Assembly: GCA_024762315.1 (NCBI GenBank) | Contig: JANTHR010000008.1 | Coordinates: 1 to 45,293 of the forward strand | DNA length: 45,293 nucleotides | Source: Sulfurovum sp. | Lineage (GTDB): Bacteria; Campylobacterota; Campylobacteria; Campylobacterales; Sulfurovaceae | Direction: 5' to 3' | Part shown: positions 42,999 to 45,293 of the stretch, in pieces | Position numbering within the stretch: the stretch's first letter is position 1 | Layout of the letters: the number at the start of each line of letters is the position of its first letter | The notes under the pieces: model-generated | Database searches by the model: none | Seen by the model: the letters and a program-made list of their open reading frames with translations, nothing else | Told to the model about the DNA's origin: nothing | Program-made: the position numbers and the translations under genes

Positions 42999-44249
42999 TT
43001 AATCGTCCAAGACCAACACTTCCCCAAACGGCACCTCTTTGGCTTCGGGCATGACCCACATCACATCATAGCTTGGCTCAGACTCAGGGAAGGTTCCCAT
43101 ACCATCGGTAAAATAGAGCAGAAGTGTCGGGTAGTTTATCTGTTGGTCTATGTACGCAAAAACAGGTCGGAAGTCTGTTCCCCCTCCTCCGCTGACTTCA
43201 TATTCGAGTGCTTCCCCGGGTAAAAAGACTTTATGCGATTGTATTTTGGCATCTGCGGTAATGAGGTCTATTTCATAGTTGGGGTAACGCTGCATGATGG
43301 AGCCTACTTCACCTAAAAAAGTACCTAAAAGCGTCTCATCCACCGAGCCTGAAGTATCTACCGCAATGACAATACGCAGAAGATCGGAGCTGAGAGACGG
43401 CAGGTAGATACCTCTGTAGAGATACTTCATATTCGGAGGCACAAAGGAGTAGGTACTTTTGGCATACGAAGCAATGTACCCGTACAAAAGCTCCTGCCAG
43501 TCCACTTTATGGGAAAAATACTCAGGTATAACGAACTTCAGATCTTTTGGCAATGTGCCTTGCCGGTTGAGCTTTTGGAATATCTGCTCAAAATGCTCTT
43601 TAAGTTCTTCCTGCAATGCCTGCATGTCTTCCAAAGGCTCTTCGTCTTCTCTGTGCTGCACTTCATTTTTATTGGCATTTTCACTACTGGAACCGTCACT
43701 TTTGGCACTCTGTCTTGGTCTGTCACCCTTTTCATTCCACTCTTTGGGTGCTTCTACTCCCTCCTGCGAGACCCTGTCATTGTTGGACTTGCCCTGTTCA
43801 TCATGTGCCTGCTCTTGCAGAGACTCATCATCACTTAGCTCTTCATTCATAATGTCGGAGCGTAGCATCTCATACACCTCTTCGGCATACATCCCCTCAA
43901 AACGCTGCTGAAAATTGGCACGGTCAGGCAGTTGGAGTCCGTTCTTTACCAGCATGGCATTGATGGTATAGTCTGTAGCCAACTGCCAAAGCCACTCATA
44001 CCGCTCCCCTGCACGGCTCTGATGTTTCAAGACCGTATGCATCGCTCCGTTGGCAAGAGCGAACTCCACTTCTTCCACAGAGGCATGGTCAAAGTACTCG
44101 TCATTGTACTGCAGATGGATCCCGTCAGAGAGAAATGACTCTATATTGTCGCTGGGCTGCAGTTTCAATGCAGCAGCGACTGTCCCAAAATAGGGATGCT
44201 CCAACATCAGTCTGGCTTTGGCTTTTTCTATCTTCTCTAGGTGTGTCAT
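42999..44249 (-). CDS. VWA-domain protein (DUF2201-like) with lost metallopeptidase motif
   Basis: 416 residues: an N-terminal metallopeptidase-like domain, a low-complexity acidic linker (about 150-215) rich in Glu, Ser, Asp and Asn, then a VWA-like domain from about 290. The MIDAS metal site reads VIAVDTSGSVDE with GGGGTDFRPVF. In family members the first domain carries HEVLH; here the same place reads NGAMHTVLKH, so the first His and the Glu are missing. DUF2201 proteins usually work with a MoxR-type AAA+ ATPase, which is not in this window. Function unknown; likely a co-chaperone-like factor. Confidence 0.82.
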   Translation of the reverse strand: MTHLEKIEKAKARLMLEHPYFGTVAAALKLQPSDNIESFLSDGIHLQYNDEYFDHASVEEVEFALANGAMHTVLKHQSRAGERYEWLWQLATDYTINAMLVKNGLQLPDRANFQQRFEGMYAEEVYEMLRSDIMNEELSDDESLQEQAHDEQGKSNNDRVSQEGVEAPKEWNEKGDRPRQSAKSDGSSSENANKNEVQHREDEEPLEDMQALQEELKEHFEQIFQKLNRQGTLPKDLKFVIPEYFSHKVDWQELLYGYIASYAKSTYSFVPPNMKYLYRGIYLPSLSSDLLRIVIAVDTSGSVDETLLGTFLGEVGSIMQRYPNYEIDLITADAKIQSHKVFLPGEALEYEVSGGGGTDFRPVFAYIDQQINYPTLLLYFTDGMGTFPESEPSYDVMWVMPEAKEVPFGEVLVLDD

Positions 44250-44268
44250 GGTTTGATTATATCAAAGT

Positions 44269-44649
44269 TTACGCTATCCTCAAATTACGCATGAAATTCC
44301 CGGCAATAATACCGCTTCGCACTTTGAACTGCTCAGCGATCTGCGGTGCATAGACTTCATCGAGTGTGGCATAAAAGAGCGTTAGCCACTGCTCAAAAGT
44401 CTCACGCTTCAACTCCCCCAAGTACATATGCGGCGCAAAAGGATTCCCCCGGTAAGAGGTGTCTCCCAGAGCAATGGAAGCCCAAAAGTCTATGAGCAGT
44501 TTCAAATGCGCTTTCCAGTGCTCATTGTTCATGTTATCCCCCAGTTTGGCAATGAAAAAAGGCCCTACGATGTCATCTTTCATTACTCTTGTGTAAAAGT
44601 TCATGACCATAGTTTCTATGTTCTCTTTGGTGATCGTGTTTGCGGGCAT
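44269..44649 (-). CDS. Group III truncated haemoglobin
   Basis: 126 residues. The group III (Ctb-like) pattern is visible: FYTRVMKDDIVGPFF, MNNEHWKAHLKLLIDFWASIALG, and the proximal His74 in NPFAPHMYLGELKRETFEQWLTLF. Campylobacter Ctb binds oxygen and NO and tunes respiration at low oxygen, so a similar role is likely. Starts 20 bases upstream of the VWA gene on the same strand; a shared transcript is possible. Confidence 0.92.
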   Translation of the reverse strand: MPANTITKENIETMVMNFYTRVMKDDIVGPFFIAKLGDNMNNEHWKAHLKLLIDFWASIALGDTSYRGNPFAPHMYLGELKRETFEQWLTLFYATLDEVYAPQIAEQFKVRSGIIAGNFMRNLRIA

Positions 44650-44706
44650 ATTTTGCTTCCTTATTGGTTTTGGTAGGTTATAGCAGAAGTGGGCTTAAGG
44701 GAATAT

Positions 44707-44868
44707 CTACATATCCAAAGGACTAACCACTCTACTCTTGTTTATCTCAGCAACCACGTGCCTATAGACCATGGTTGTCTCCACAGATTTATGTCCCAAT
44801 AGTTCCTGTATGCTTCACAGATCTATGCCGCTTTGCAAAAGATGTGTAGCGTATGAGTGCCTGATTCT
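44707..44868 (-). pseudogene. Tyrosine recombinase C-terminal relic
   Basis: The minus strand from 44868 reads RHSYATHLLQSGIDL, then an in-frame TGA (44815-44817), then SIQELLGHKSVETTMVYRHVV...RVVSPLDM and TAG. This is the C-terminal end of a XerC/IntI-type integrase with the Arg of the HxxR box, the GH pair and the Tyr nucleophile still readable. The TGA stands where family members have Arg (DLRSIQ), a single CGA to TGA change. Upstream sequence no longer matches, so only about 54 codons remain. The SPLD end occurs in integron integrases and some Xer-like proteins. Confidence 0.75.
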
Positions 44869-44906
44869 GGGTCAGAGTCAGGTGACAAAACAACTTAATC
44901 ATACCT

Positions 44907-45073
44907 ATGTATATACCTCAAGTTATAGAAAAAGGCTATTCTCAACATAAGATGATAAAGTATTGGGAGTATCACAGCAAACAATATATGGGGTGTTTAA
45001 AAGGAGTGGAGAAAGTGTTGTTATTGTGACCTGCCTCCTAAACCCTATTTACGCTGAGAGCATAGAGTCATAG
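44907..45073 (+). pseudogene. Frameshifted helix-turn-helix protein relic
   Basis: From ATG 44907 the frame reads MYIPQVIEKGYSQHKMIK. A one-base loss near 44958 then moves the match to another frame: VLGVSQQTIYGVFKRSGESVVIVT..., ending at TAG 45071-45073. Joined, the segment LGVSQQTIYGVFKRSG is a clear helix-turn-helix of small phage- or plasmid-type regulators. It lies beside the recombinase relic and is probably from the same lost element. Confidence 0.6.
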
Positions 45074-45093
45074 TTATCACCAGTCCCTTTGTC

Positions 45094-45288
45094 CTAGTGT
45101 TTTACATGACTACCAAGAACTGACGCAACTGTTGCTGTCATATTTTTACTATTTTTTTGAATATTTTTCATTTCGTCCTGTGTAATTTCATATAAAAAGT
45201 AGGAACCAAACTCTTTATAGTAAGGTTCATACTTGCAGTTTAATAAAATTAATAAATAATCTTTATTATTATGATTCTTTAAAATCAA
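45094..45288 (-). CDS. Partial ORF of unknown function at the window edge
   Basis: At least 64 residues, open to the right window edge, so the true start may lie outside. The first codon available is TTG at 45288. The peptide is rich in Asn, Lys and Tyr (NNKDYLLILLNCKYEPYYKEFGSYFLYEITQDEMKN), very AT-rich like the neighbouring relics. No family recognised; it may be a fragment of mobile DNA. Confidence 0.4.
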   Translation of the reverse strand: MILKNHNNKDYLLILLNCKYEPYYKEFGSYFLYEITQDEMKNIQKNSKNMTATVASVLGSHVKH

Positions 45289-45293
45289 AATTT

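Noticed and set aside
44880..45093. attC site or CRISPR near the recombinase relic
   Set aside because: No pair of R'/R''-type core sites with an imperfect hairpin, and no regularly spaced repeats were found by eye.

Overview
The window looks like a chromosomal segment from a sulfur-oxidising Campylobacterota bacterium (Epsilonproteobacteria), most like Sulfurovum or its relatives. The reasons are the gene order fabZ-lpxA-clpX-mreB-mreC-carB, a Tat-exported sulfite dehydrogenase with a small cytochrome c (sorAB-like), a QueH-type queuosine enzyme, a short YrdC-like protein, many TGCTATAAT / TATGCTAAAAT-type -10 boxes, and moderate AT-richness. The assignment rests on gene content and was not tested by a search. 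No rRNA, tRNA or CRISPR was seen.

Left part (1-9204). A peptidoglycan-recycling neighbourhood holds an AmgK-like amino-sugar kinase (cut by the window edge), AnmK, a lipoprotein amidase of the AmpD fold and an SSS-family symporter, with a periplasmic HtrA protease between them. Upstream of the amidase on the same strand lie an AtpZ-like protein and a membrane protein. Next come cell-envelope genes of unknown role: an OmpA-domain protein, two lipoproteins and a VanZ-like protein.

Middle (9215-26188). hemL is followed by a TonB-like protein, a hydrolase, an L,D-transpeptidase and an NhaC antiporter. An AT-rich segment (about 14430-17680) carries a P3A proton-pumping ATPase and a wrecked RelB/RelE-type toxin-antitoxin locus. 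Then come lpxB, queH, an outer-membrane protein and the run fabZ-lpxA-clpX-mreB-mreC, closed by a strong intrinsic terminator.

Right part (26263-45293). carB has an insertion in its interdomain linker and is followed by a short YrdC-like protein and a HIT protein. On the minus strand are a membrane-embedded spermidine-synthase-like protein, an exported isoaspartyl methyltransferase and an FtsH-like protein with many altered AAA+ residues. After upp come sorAB, YwbE and YaiI family proteins and mltG. A MotA/MotB-like stator pair with very long coiled coils and a 61-residue third partner follows, then a VWA protein with a lost HExxH motif and a group III truncated haemoglobin. The right edge is decayed mobile DNA: a tyrosine-recombinase relic and a frameshifted helix-turn-helix relic.

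Most genes serve the cell envelope: peptidoglycan recycling and cleavage (amgK, anmK, amidase, L,D-transpeptidase, mltG), cell shape (mreBC), lipid A (lpxA, lpxB, fabZ) and ion gradients (NhaC, P3A ATPase, the stator pair). Several short intergenic palindromes and one pyrimidine-rich insertion inside carB point to active small repeat families in this genome.
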